DNA of 64,000 nt, taken from assembly GCF_900111315.1 (NCBI RefSeq), contig NZ_FOGU01000006.1, positions 186,001-250,000 on the forward strand, in the 5' to 3' direction. How positions within the stretch are numbered: the first letter of the stretch is position 1; the number at the start of each line of letters is the position of its first letter. This DNA comes from Tranquillimonas rosea. GTDB taxonomy: Bacteria > Pseudomonadota > Alphaproteobacteria > Rhodobacterales > Rhodobacteraceae. A program made the position numbers and the translations under genes. This document shows positions 1 through 7,740 of this stretch, one piece after another. The notes beneath the pieces were generated by a model. It ran no database searches. It saw nothing but the letters and a program-made list of their open reading frames with translations, and had not been told where the DNA came from.

Positions 1-1331
1 GGCGGGGTCGCGCCGCCATCCGGGCCAGGCGGTACGACGTCGCGCGCCTCGGCGTCCGGCGCGGTCGTGCCGGGTTCGACGGCGGCGATGCTGTTGGCGT
101 CTTCGGACGCGCTGCCGGTGACCCAGGTGATGCCGATCCAGCCGCCCACGACGAGCGCGACGGCAATCACAACGCCCGCCACGAGCCCGCCTATCCCGCG
201 CGAGGCTGGCCTTTCGGAGGCGCGCGCGCCGAAGATCGTCAGCGCTTCGGCCTCGTCCTTCGGGCGGTTCGCGGCCAGCCTGTCCTGCGCCGGATCGGGG
301 CCGGGAATGGAAGGGGCCGAGGATGTCTGGCCCATTTTCCCCGTCGCCGCGGGGGATGTCCGCGGCGCGGGCGCGTCCTGCGCATCCACGTCGGCCTCTC
401 CTGCGTCGGCCCGCAGGTCCAGACGGCCGGGTACGTCGCCCAGATCGGGAGAAGTCGCGGCGGGCTCCTCCTCGGCCGTGCGGCGACGGGACATGAACTG
501 AACGGGGGCCTCGGGCAGCGGGGCGGTGTCCTTCGTCGCTGGTGCGGGGCGCGGCGCGGCCGGCTCCTTGGGGGCGGGCATGCCGGGCTCGCGCGGCTCG
601 ATCTCGGACGCGGGCTTGGCTTCGGCGAGGTCGTGAGGCGGTTCCGGCGACGTCTGGGCCGGCTCGGCCCCGTGATCCTCGGGCGGGCTGGCGGCTTCGG
701 ACGACGGCTCGGGCGGACGGGCTGCGATCTCGGGCGCGTCCGGTGTCGACGCCTGGGGCGCGTGCGGTTCGGTTGGTGCCACTTCTGTGGGCGCGACTGT
801 CGGCGCCGCTGTGGCCACGGTGGCGTCCGCTGGTGGCGTGGCGGGGGCCTCGGCCGAGGAGGTCGCGCCGAATTTCGGGCGCCCGCGGAACATGCCGGGC
901 CGGGGGCGTGCGGTGAACCGGACGGGATTGAAACCGTGCGCGGCGGCAAAGCCTTCGGCCTCGTCCAGCGTTTCCTTCGCCACGGCTGCGACCAGCGCGG
1001 CATCGTCCTTGGTGCGCCAGTCGTATCGCAGGTCCGCGATGCCGTAGGGCGTCATAGACTCGAGCGCCGCGCGCACCGCCGCATCGCGGGTGGCGCGGTC
1101 GGGGCCGGGCGCGTCGATGCTGGTATAGAGAATTTCCGAATCCGGCACGATCAACTCGGTCCGCAGCGGTCCCTCGGCGGTGTCGAGGGCCAGCTGGCGC
1201 AATCCGGCGATCTTCTCGTCGAAGGCGGGGTCGTCTAGCGCGACCTCTCCGATGACCGGGTCGCCCTTGGCGGTCAGGTGCCGCAGGCGAACGCCTGTCC
1301 TGGAAAGATCGAGCGCGAATTCCAACTTCAT
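1..1331 (-). CDS. Hypothetical membrane-anchored protein, C-terminus cut by the window edge
   Basis: The reading frame is open from an ATG at 1331 down to the left edge, giving 443 visible codons and no stop. The first ~150 residues look like a folded domain beginning MKLEFALDLSRTGVRL. They are followed by a long Pro/Ala/Glu-rich low-complexity stretch (about residues 150-370), then one hydrophobic segment at about residues 377-403 and a short Ala/Pro-rich tail. I read this as an N-terminal cytoplasmic domain, a disordered linker and one membrane anchor. I do not recognise the family and assign no function. The overlapping opposite-frame open stretches in this region are arginine/proline-rich and are compositional artefacts. 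Confidence 0.7.
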   Translation of the reverse strand, partial: MKLEFALDLSRTGVRLRHLTAKGDPVIGEVALDDPAFDEKIAGLRQLALDTAEGPLRTELIVPDSEILYTSIDAPGPDRATRDAAVRAALESMTPYGIADLRYDWRTKDDAALVAAVAKETLDEAEGFAAAHGFNPVRFTARPRPGMFRGRPKFGATSSAEAPATPPADATVATAAPTVAPTEVAPTEPHAPQASTPDAPEIAARPPEPSSEAASPPEDHGAEPAQTSPEPPHDLAEAKPASEIEPREPGMPAPKEPAAPRPAPATKDTAPLPEAPVQFMSRRRTAEEEPAATSPDLGDVPGRLDLRADAGEADVDAQDAPAPRTSPAATGKMGQTSSAPSIPGPDPAQDRLAANRPKDEAEALTIFGARASERPASRGIGGLVAGVVIAVALVVGGWIGITWVTGSASEDANSIAAVEPGTTAPDAEARDVVPPGPDGGATP

Positions 1332-1485
1332 GTCAACGCTCTAGCAATAAGTGCGGACGTGACGCGTCGTCAGCTTCCGCTTTCAGGACCTTATAGCAGC
1401 ATTTCGCCGAACTTGGCAAAAACAGCTTTCCGGGCGAGGTGCGCCGTGCCCTTGTCCCGTCAAGGGTTAACGGAGAGAGAACATC

Positions 1486-2178
1486 ATGCGGACACTCATC
1501 ACACTGCTGGCCGTGCTGTGGGCGGGAAGCGCCATCGCACAGGTCGAGACGGCGGACACGATCACCGTGACCGGCGAGGGCAGCGTCGCCGTCGCGCCGG
1601 ATCAGGCGACGCTCCAGACCGGCGTGACCGCCCGCGCGGACGAAGCCGCCGGCGCCGTCTCGGAGGTCGCCACGGCGCTGGACGAGGTTCTGGCGCAGAT
1701 CACCGGGGCGGGCGTTGACCGGTCGAACGTGCAGACCTCGAACCTGCGGCTGTCGCCGGTCTACGAAGAGCGGCAGCCGAATGGCGGCACGCCCGAGATC
1801 GTTGGCTTCGAGTCGGCGAGCGACCTGGCGGTGACGACGGGGGATCTCGACGGTCTGGGCGATCTGCTGGATGCCGTCCTGTCGGCCGGAGCAACGCAGT
1901 TCGGGGGCCTCTCCTTCGGGCTCGAGGACCCGACCGAGGCGATGGACGAGGCCCGGCGCAAGGCTGTGTCCGACGCGATGCGCAAGGCCGGCCTCTATGC
2001 CGAGGCGGCCGGCGTTGCCCTTGGGCCGGTCCGGACCATCACCGAGACGCAGGGCGGCGGCGCCCCGCGGCCGATGCGCGCCTTCGACATGGCCGAGGCG
2101 CGCACCATGCCCGTGGCCGAGGGGGAGATCGCCGTCACCGCCTCGGTCACGATGGTCTTCACGCTCGAACAGCCCTGA
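1486..2178 (+). CDS. SIMPL domain (DUF541, YggE-like) periplasmic protein
   Basis: The 230-residue protein starts with a clear signal peptide ending SAIA-Q at about residue 18. The rest matches the SIMPL/DUF541 family: TITVTGEGSVAVAPDQA at the start of the mature part, a central region of paired helices, and a C-terminal EARRKAVSDAMRKA helix followed by GVALGPVRTITE. SIMPL proteins are periplasmic or envelope proteins, in some bacteria linked to oxidative stress, and their molecular role is unsettled. An SD-like GGAGAGAG lies just before the ATG. The gene is divergent from the partial gene at the left edge and convergent with the sulfhydrylase gene, with only 11 nt between stops and no visible terminator. 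Confidence 0.85.
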   Translation: MRTLITLLAVLWAGSAIAQVETADTITVTGEGSVAVAPDQATLQTGVTARADEAAGAVSEVATALDEVLAQITGAGVDRSNVQTSNLRLSPVYEERQPNGGTPEIVGFESASDLAVTTGDLDGLGDLLDAVLSAGATQFGGLSFGLEDPTEAMDEARRKAVSDAMRKAGLYAEAAGVALGPVRTITETQGGGAPRPMRAFDMAEARTMPVAEGEIAVTASVTMVFTLEQP

Positions 2179-2189
2179 ACTGCGTCCGA

Positions 2190-3479
2190 TCAGGCGGTGG
2201 CCTTGGCCAGCGCCTGATCGAGATCGGCGATCAGGTCGTCGGCGTCCTCGATGCCGATCGACAGCCGCACCATGTCCGGCGCCGCGCCGGCGGCGTGCTG
2301 CTGCTCTTCGGTGAGCTGGCGGTGCGTGGTCGAGGCCGAGTGGATGATCAGCGACCGCGTGTCGCCCAGATTGGCGACGTGGCTGAACAGCTCGACCGAG
2401 TCGACCAGCTTGACGCAGGCATCGTATCCGCCCTTGACCGAGAACGTGAACAATGCCCCGGCGCCAAGCGGGCAGACCGACTTGGTCCGCTCGTAATACG
2501 GCGACGAGGGGAGCCCGGCGAAGGTCACCCCGGTGACACGCTCGTCCTTTTCCAGCCATTCCGCGACGGCCAACGCGTTGTCGCAGTGCTTGCGCATCCG
2601 CAGGCTCAGCGTCTCGATGCCCAGCAGGGTGTAGTGCGCCGCCTGCGGGTTCATCGTCATGCCGAGGTCGCGCAGGCCGATCGCGATGGAGTGAAAGGTG
2701 AACGCCATCGGACCGAACGTCTCCTGGAAGACAAGACCGTGATAGGCGGGTTCCGGCTGGCTCAGCGAGGGGAACTTGTCCGAGGCGGACCAGTCGAAAG
2801 TGCCCGCGTCGACGACGCAGCCGCCGGTGACGGTGCCGTTGCCGGTCAGGAACTTGGTGGTCGAATGGACGACCAGCGTCGCGCCGTGCTCGATAGGTCG
2901 GCACAGGTACGGCGTGGCCGAGGTGTTGTCGATGATGAGCGGCACGCCGGCGTCGTCGGCGATGTCGGCGATGGCGCGGACGTCCATGATGTAGCCGCCG
3001 GGATTCGCAATGGCCTCGCCGAAGATCGCGCGAGTGTTCTCGTCGATCGCGCCGCGCACGGCATCCAGGTCGTCGAAGTCGACGAAGGTGGCCGACCAGC
3101 CGAACCGCTTTATGGTCTGGCTGAACTGCGTGACCGTCCCGCCGTAGAGCCGGGTCGACACTACGATGTTCTTGCCGGGCCCCATCAGCGGAAAGAGCGC
3201 CAGCAGCTGCGCCGCGTGGCCGGATGAGCAGCAGACTGCGCCCGCGCCGCCTTCGAGCGCGGCGATCCGGTCGGCCAGCGCCATCACCGTCGGGTTCGTC
3301 AGGCGCGAGTAGATGTAGCCGACTTCCTGCAGGTTGAAGAGCGCGGCGGCATGGTCGGCGTCGCGGAACACGTAGGACGTGGTCTGGTAGATCGGCACCT
3401 GCCGCGCGCCGGTCGCCGGGTCCGGCTTGGCCCCCGCATGGACCTGCATCGTGTCGAAGCCCTGGGTCTTTTCGGTCAT
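2190..3479 (-). CDS. metY: O-acetylhomoserine aminocarboxypropyltransferase (sulfhydrylase)
   Basis: This 429-residue Cys/Met-metabolism PLP enzyme condenses O-acetyl-L-homoserine with sulfide to give homocysteine, or works in related transsulfuration chemistry in the cytoplasm. Visible features are YSRLTNPT (Y57, R59, cofactor phosphate contacts from the neighbouring subunit), the cofactor aspartate in LIIDNTSA (D184), and the PLP lysine in VVHSTTKFLTGNG (K209). Length and the early FDTMQVHAG motif fit MetY rather than cystathionine lyases. An SD, GGGAGGA, precedes the ATG. The gene stands alone, with 73 nt to the end of the upstream gene. I looked for a SAM-II-type leader there and saw none. 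Confidence 0.9.
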   Translation of the reverse strand: MTEKTQGFDTMQVHAGAKPDPATGARQVPIYQTTSYVFRDADHAAALFNLQEVGYIYSRLTNPTVMALADRIAALEGGAGAVCCSSGHAAQLLALFPLMGPGKNIVVSTRLYGGTVTQFSQTIKRFGWSATFVDFDDLDAVRGAIDENTRAIFGEAIANPGGYIMDVRAIADIADDAGVPLIIDNTSATPYLCRPIEHGATLVVHSTTKFLTGNGTVTGGCVVDAGTFDWSASDKFPSLSQPEPAYHGLVFQETFGPMAFTFHSIAIGLRDLGMTMNPQAAHYTLLGIETLSLRMRKHCDNALAVAEWLEKDERVTGVTFAGLPSSPYYERTKSVCPLGAGALFTFSVKGGYDACVKLVDSVELFSHVANLGDTRSLIIHSASTTHRQLTEEQQHAAGAAPDMVRLSIGIEDADDLIADLDQALAKATA

Positions 3480-3552
3480 CGTATCCTCCCTCGATGTGCT
3501 CGGTCACGATCTGTAGGCGCAAGCGCGGCGGCGCACAACGCGCGCGAGGCGG

Positions 3553-4590
3553 TCAGCGCATCCAGAGATTGCGGCGCTTGATGCGGTTGCGGATCTGCTC
3601 TTCCTTGCGGGGCAGGTCGGATTGGTCGAACAGCGCCCGGACCTTGGCGCCGCGGTGCTGGAGGACCATACGCCTGATCGGATCGTGACGCTTGAGGACT
3701 TTCTTGATTCGGTTCGGCGCGGTGATCCGTTCCACCAGATCGACGACGGCATCGCTTTCCCGCGCGTAGAGCAGGGGGAGCAGGCGGTAGTGGCACGACA
3801 CGCTGCCGTCCAGAAGTCCCTCTGGCAGGGTCTGCCGACCGCCGCCAAGCGCATGGATGACCAGTGGCAGTGCCACCTGGTCGAGCCAGGGATCGAGCGA
3901 TTGGCAGGCCAGTTCATCAGGAGGGTCGTCGCGGATCGCGGTGGCATACTCGGTGAAGCGCTCTCCGAATGTCGCCGGGTCGGAATGAAAGAACCAGCCG
4001 GCGTTGAAATAGAGATAGCGCCGCCAGTATTCGTCCGGCTGCGACAGGTCGAGCGAGCTTTCGAAGTCCAGCCCGAACCGGTCGTAGAGCGACCGCCAGA
4101 TCCGCGTATAGCCGGGGCCGTAGAGCTCGATCCGCGGCCACGTCCCCTCGCGGCGGAGCGAGGCGCTGGGGCGCGAGAAGTCGAAGGGCACGCGGCTGAG
4201 CGGGCCGGTGATCAGCGTGTCGCTGTCGAAGAAGACGAAGGGCTCGTCCGGGGGGAGAGCCTTCAGCCCGTCGATCTTGTTGCCGTAGGGATAGGACTGC
4301 CCGAAGTGGTCCGAACGGAACGGCACGATCTCTGCCCCGAGCTCGGCTTCGAGCAGGGCGCGCAGGTCGGAGTCGGCGATGCGCGGATCGTCCTGCCAGA
4401 GCGGTCCGGGCTGCGGCTCTGCCACGATCAGGCGTCCGGCGAAATCCGGGTCCGAATGGCGAAGAGAGGCGGCGAAGAGCGCGGCTTCATAGCCGATCCG
4501 GCCGGATTGGCCGACGACCATCACGTTGAAGCGTGTCGGGCGGTCCGTCCTGGGGGTGTCGGCCATCCCTTGCCCTGCCAATGCCATCAT
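3553..4590 (-). CDS. Putative GT-A-fold glycosyltransferase-like protein
   Basis: This 345-residue soluble protein has no signal peptide. The N-terminal half looks Rossmann-like (FNVMVVGQSGRIGYEAALFAASL). A DxD-type motif sits in FVFFDSDTLITGP near residue 121, as expected for metal and nucleotide-sugar binding in GT-A glycosyltransferases. Further on are aromatic stretches (YLYFNAGWFFHSDP) typical of such proteins, and a very basic C-terminus (about residues 305-345). Donor and acceptor cannot be inferred. An internal ATG at 4566 (MADTPRTD) is an equally possible start. The gene lies between metY and the ectoine regulator on the same strand, with no obvious functional link to either. Confidence 0.6.
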   Translation of the reverse strand: MMALAGQGMADTPRTDRPTRFNVMVVGQSGRIGYEAALFAASLRHSDPDFAGRLIVAEPQPGPLWQDDPRIADSDLRALLEAELGAEIVPFRSDHFGQSYPYGNKIDGLKALPPDEPFVFFDSDTLITGPLSRVPFDFSRPSASLRREGTWPRIELYGPGYTRIWRSLYDRFGLDFESSLDLSQPDEYWRRYLYFNAGWFFHSDPATFGERFTEYATAIRDDPPDELACQSLDPWLDQVALPLVIHALGGGRQTLPEGLLDGSVSCHYRLLPLLYARESDAVVDLVERITAPNRIKKVLKRHDPIRRMVLQHRGAKVRALFDQSDLPRKEEQIRNRIKRRNLWMR

Positions 4591-4665
4591 GCGCCGCGCA
4601 CCCTAGCGGCACCGCAGCGGCTTGGCACCCCGGTATCGTCGCGGCCGGCCGGTCCGGCCGCGATC

Positions 4666-5265
4666 TCAGAACGGGCCCGTCTTGCTGGAGAAGTCGCCGA
4701 TGTCGAGCACGGGCGAGGCTTCGATCCCGGTCTCGTCCAGCATCGACGCGACGCGTTCGAGCACCGAGACGATCATCGCCTGCTCCCAGTCCTCAAGCGA
4801 CTCGAACTTCTTGACGTATTTCTGCTGCAGCGGGTCGGGCGCGGTATCGACCGCGTGCTGGCCTTCGGGGGTGATGACGATGTTCGTCACCCGGCGGTCA
4901 TGGGCCGAGGGGTGCCGTTCCACCATCCGTTTCTTCTGCAGCCGGTCCAGCAGCGAACTCATCGTCGCCGCCGAGACGCCCATGCGGCGGCAGATTTCCT
5001 TGGGCGTGGCGCGGCCCTGTTCGGCCACGATCTGAAGCACGCGGATCTGCACCGCGGTCAGGCCGGCCGCCTTGGCAAGCTCGCGCCCGTACAGTTCCGT
5101 CGACCGCAGGATGCGCCGGATCGCGACAAGACTCTTGTCCGTGCGGTCCATCGGGGCCCGGTGATCGGTGCCCTCGAGCCGCGCATCACCGGGCGCATTG
5201 CGCGACTCGGCCGGCACCGCATCGGTGTCCTTCGCACGTCCCGTGCGGGTACTATTCAAGCTCAT
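4666..5265 (-). CDS. ectR: MarR-family regulator, probable ectoine operon regulator (EctR-like)
   Basis: This is a winged-helix MarR protein of about 199 residues. The recognition-helix region reads ATPKEICRRMGVSAATMSSLLDRL and the wing reads DRRVTNIVIT. An N-terminal extension rich in charged residues precedes the core MDRTDKSLVAIRRIL. I place the start at 5265 because GAGAGGT lies a few bases upstream; an ATG at 5277 is also in frame. The gene is divergent from ectA. MarR-type EctR proteins are known repressors of ect operons in methylotrophs and other bacteria, so control of the adjacent operon is the natural inference. The intergenic region carries a 15-bp direct repeat that could be its operator. 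Confidence 0.85.
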   Translation of the reverse strand: MSLNSTRTGRAKDTDAVPAESRNAPGDARLEGTDHRAPMDRTDKSLVAIRRILRSTELYGRELAKAAGLTAVQIRVLQIVAEQGRATPKEICRRMGVSAATMSSLLDRLQKKRMVERHPSAHDRRVTNIVITPEGQHAVDTAPDPLQQKYVKKFESLEDWEQAMIVSVLERVASMLDETGIEASPVLDIGDFSSKTGPF

Positions 5266-5290
5266 ACGACCTCTCATGTTTCGTGTCGCA

Positions 5291-5318
5291 AAGATATGTG
5301 CTTAAAATCCGCGTCGAA
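5291..5318 (-). promoter_or_regulatory. Candidate ectR promoter
   Basis: Read on the minus strand there is TTCGAC (5313-5318), a 16-bp spacer and TATCTT (5291-5296), which would start transcription about 20 nt before the regulator's ATG. The match to sigma-70 consensus is moderate and was judged by eye. Confidence 0.35.
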
Positions 5319-5374
5319 AAGCGATGGCGTTTCATGCGGATAACGGGCTTGTCAGTGTCCAAACGATTTTAATC

Positions 5375-5403
5375 TTGATCCGACAGGGGATAGTTTATAT
5401 TTA
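5375..5403 (+). promoter_or_regulatory. Candidate ectA promoter
   Basis: TTGATC at 5375-5380 is followed after 17 bp by TATTTA at 5398-5403, inside an AT-rich patch that stands out from the GC-rich surroundings. The predicted start lies inside the first copy of the direct repeat 5401-5415. The phasin gene at 35.4 kb has a TTGATC -35 candidate too. Confidence 0.45.
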
Positions 5404-5438
5404 GCCTTACGAACGATAGGAACTTAGCCTTACGAACG
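5401..5438. repeat. Tandem 15-bp direct repeat, candidate EctR operator
   Basis: TTAGCCTTACGAACG occurs exactly at 5401-5415 and again at 5424-5438. The repeat period is 23 bp, about two helical turns, so a dimeric regulator could bind both on one face. The copies cover the predicted ectA transcription start and end 30 nt before the preferred GTG start of ectA. The placement suits a repressor site for the divergent MarR protein. Confidence 0.6.
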
Positions 5439-5468
5439 TTGTTCTGCAACAAGAATGGGACCGAGCCC

Positions 5469-5990
5469 GTGCCGACACTGCAAACAGATAACCCGATCAC
5501 CCTGCGCACCCCTTCGAGCGACGATGGGCCCGCAGTTTGGGAACTGATCCGGGAGTGCAAGCCGCTCGACGAGAACTCGCGGTACTGCAACCTGATTCAG
5601 TGTGACCACTTCTCCGAGACCTGCGTTCTCGCCGAGATGGACGGAGACGTCGTCGGCTGGATCTCGGGGTACATCGTCCCGGACGAGCCGGACACCTTGT
5701 TCATCTGGCAGGTCGCCGTGTCCGAGAAGGCACGCGGGCAGGGGCTTGGCCGCCGGATGCTGAACGAGCTGGTGAAGCGCGACATCTGCAACGGTGTCGA
5801 CCGCATCCGGACCACCATCACCAAAGACAACGACGCGTCGTGGGGCCTCTTTACGCGTTTCGCTGAAAAGAAGGGCGCCGAACTCGACAGCGAGGCGCAC
5901 TTCAAGAAGGACGACCACTTCGACGGCAATCAGTCGACCGAACACATGGTCACCATCACACTCGCCGAGGCGCTCGAGGCCGCTGCCTGA
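5469..5990 (+). CDS. ectA: L-2,4-diaminobutyrate N-acetyltransferase
   Basis: EctA transfers an acetyl group from acetyl-CoA to L-2,4-diaminobutyrate, giving N-gamma-acetyl-diaminobutyrate, the second step of ectoine synthesis. The protein is a GNAT fold: ITLRTPSSDDG at the N-terminus, WQVAVSEKARGQGLGRRML as the acetyl-CoA binding motif, and TTITKDNDASWGLFTRFA, which is characteristic of EctA. I use the GTG at 5469 (173 residues) because a GGGACCGAG stretch lies upstream. An upstream TTG at 5439 has no SD and would begin at the end of the operator-like repeat. It is the first gene of ectA-ectB-ectC-ask. Confidence 0.9.
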   Translation: MPTLQTDNPITLRTPSSDDGPAVWELIRECKPLDENSRYCNLIQCDHFSETCVLAEMDGDVVGWISGYIVPDEPDTLFIWQVAVSEKARGQGLGRRMLNELVKRDICNGVDRIRTTITKDNDASWGLFTRFAEKKGAELDSEAHFKKDDHFDGNQSTEHMVTITLAEALEAAA

Positions 5991-6007
5991 GCTGGCCCGC
6001 GCCGTGC

Positions 6008-6031
6008 GCCGCCCTAGGTGACTAGGGCGGC
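6008..6031 (+). other. Intercistronic hairpin between ectA and ectB
   Basis: GCCGCCCTAG and CTAGGGCGGC form a perfect 10-bp stem closed by GTGA, a GNRA-type tetraloop. No T-tract follows, so it is not an intrinsic terminator. Such elements often protect an upstream or downstream mRNA segment from nucleases. Confidence 0.6.
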
Positions 6032-6054
6032 TCAAACTCCAATGGAGAATCCCC

Positions 6055-7341
6055 ATGTCGACAGTCACCAATGGCGACAAGAGCATCTTCGACCGCCGCG
6101 AGAGCCAGGTGCGCTCGTACTGCCGGTCGTTCGATACCGTTTTCACCAAAGGCCAGAACGCGACGCTGACCGACGTCGAGGGACGGGAATACACCGATTT
6201 CCTCGCTGGTTGCTCGTCGCTGAACTACGGTCATAACGACCCCGACATGAAGGCCGCACTGATCGAGCACATCACGGGCGACGGCATCGCCCACGGGCTC
6301 GACATGTACACCGATACCAAGGCGCGCTTCCTCGAGACCTTCGAGAAGACGATCCTCGAGCCGCGTGGCATGGACCATAAGGTGATGATGGTCGGCCCGA
6401 CGGGCACCAACGCCGTCGAGGCATCGCTGAAGCTCGCGCGCAAGATCACCGGCCGCAAGAACGTCATCGCGTTCACCAACGGCTTTCACGGCATGACGCT
6501 GGGCTCGCTCGCGCTGACCGGCAATTCCGGCAAGCGGAACGGCGGCGGCGGCGTCAGCCTGGGCGACGTGACCCATCTGCCGTATGACGGCTCGATGGGC
6601 GACGTGGATACGCTCGAAGTCGCGCGCACCCTGCTGAACAACTCGTCCAGCGGCGTCGACAAGCCGGCCGCGTTCATCGTCGAGCCCGTGCAGGGCGAGG
6701 GCGGCCTGAACGCTGCCTCGAAGGAGTGGATGCAGGGCATCGCCGCGCTGGCGAAAGAGCACGGTGCGCTGCTGATCGTCGACGACATCCAGTCCGGCGT
6801 CGGCCGCACCGGCACGTTCTTCGCCTTCGAGCCGTTCGGCATCGAGCCGGACATGGTGCCGATGGCGAAATCGTTCTCGGGCATGGGCCTGCCGTTCGCG
6901 GCGCTTCTCGTGAAGCCCGAACTCGACGTGTGGAAGCCGGCCGAGCACAACGGCACCTTCCGCGGCAACACCCACGCCTTCGTCACGGCGCGCGTCGCGC
7001 TCGAGAAGTTCTGGACGGACGACACGTTCGCCAAGGAAGTGACGGAAAAGGGCGAGGTGCTGCACCAGCGCCTGTCCGAGATGGCTCAGAAGATCGACGG
7101 CGCCCGCCTGAAGGGGCGCGGCATGATGCGCGGCGTCGACGTGGGCTCCGGCGACCTCGCCGAGGCGATCTGCGCCGAGGCGTTCAAGAACGGCCTGATC
7201 ATCGAGACGTCGGGCGCCGGCGACGAAGTGGTCAAGGTGCTCGCGCCTCTCACCATCCCGATGGAACAGTTCAAGGCAGGGCTGGATACGCTCGCCGCCG
7301 CAGTGGACACCTGTGTCCAGAACAAGATCGCAGCGGAGTAA
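6055..7341 (+). CDS. ectB: L-2,4-diaminobutyrate:2-oxoglutarate transaminase
   Basis: EctB is a class III PLP aminotransferase that makes L-2,4-diaminobutyrate from aspartate-4-semialdehyde and glutamate. The 428 residues cover the full family length. Visible motifs are GPTGTNAVEASLKLAR for PLP phosphate binding, FHGMTLG, the cofactor aspartate in IVDDIQSGVGRTG (about D243-D244), and the PLP lysine K272 in MAKSFSGMGLP. GGAG lies 8 nt upstream of the ATG. The gene is preceded by a stable hairpin and followed 6 nt later by ectC. Confidence 0.96.
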   Translation: MSTVTNGDKSIFDRRESQVRSYCRSFDTVFTKGQNATLTDVEGREYTDFLAGCSSLNYGHNDPDMKAALIEHITGDGIAHGLDMYTDTKARFLETFEKTILEPRGMDHKVMMVGPTGTNAVEASLKLARKITGRKNVIAFTNGFHGMTLGSLALTGNSGKRNGGGGVSLGDVTHLPYDGSMGDVDTLEVARTLLNNSSSGVDKPAAFIVEPVQGEGGLNAASKEWMQGIAALAKEHGALLIVDDIQSGVGRTGTFFAFEPFGIEPDMVPMAKSFSGMGLPFAALLVKPELDVWKPAEHNGTFRGNTHAFVTARVALEKFWTDDTFAKEVTEKGEVLHQRLSEMAQKIDGARLKGRGMMRGVDVGSGDLAEAICAEAFKNGLIIETSGAGDEVVKVLAPLTIPMEQFKAGLDTLAAAVDTCVQNKIAAE

Positions 7342-7347
7342 CCGAAT

Positions 7348-7740
7348 ATGATCGTACGTGATTTCAACGAGTTGAAAGACGGCCCTCGCGCCGTGTCGGA
7401 TGCCAATTGGACCTCGGTCCGCATGCTTCTGGCCGATGACGGGATGGGCTTCTCGTTCCATATCACGGTGCTCCAGGCCGGATCCGAGCACACGTTCCAC
7501 TACAAGCACCACTTCGAAAGCGTCTATTGCGTCTCGGGCCGTGGGTCGATCACCGACCACGGCACCGGCGAGACGCACGAGATCAAGCCCGGTGTGATGT
7601 ACGCGCTCAACGAGCACGACAAGCACACCCTCCGGTCGGACGAAGAGCTGGTCATGGCCTGCTGCTTCAATCCGCCCGTTACGGGCAACGAAGTGCATCG
7701 AGAGGACGGTAGTTATGCCCCAGCAGACGCAGACACCTGA
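7348..7740 (+). CDS. ectC: L-ectoine synthase
   Basis: EctC cyclises N-gamma-acetyl-L-2,4-diaminobutyrate to ectoine by loss of water. The 130-residue protein is a single cupin domain. The three residues described as iron ligands in characterised EctC proteins are at the expected positions: E57 in HYKHHFESVYC, Y85 in PGVMYALNEHD and H93 in DKHTL. Only 6 nt separate it from ectB, and its 3' end overlaps the next gene by 26 nt, so the two are probably translationally coupled. No ectD (hydroxylase) follows. Confidence 0.97.
   Translation: MIVRDFNELKDGPRAVSDANWTSVRMLLADDGMGFSFHITVLQAGSEHTFHYKHHFESVYCVSGRGSITDHGTGETHEIKPGVMYALNEHDKHTLRSDEELVMACCFNPPVTGNEVHREDGSYAPADADT

Noticed and set aside
1333-3522. 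A 729-codon open frame on the minus strand
   Set aside because: It runs over metY and the SIMPL gene in the wrong frame, with arginine-rich low-complexity translation; it is a shadow of GC-rich coding DNA.
3480-3552. SAM-II riboswitch before metY
   Set aside because: Alphaproteobacterial metY-type genes often have one, but the 73-nt gap shows no fitting pseudoknot pattern.
5439-5468. TTG start for ectA at 5439
   Set aside because: There is no SD before it and the codon begins at the end of the direct repeat; the GTG at 5469 is better placed.
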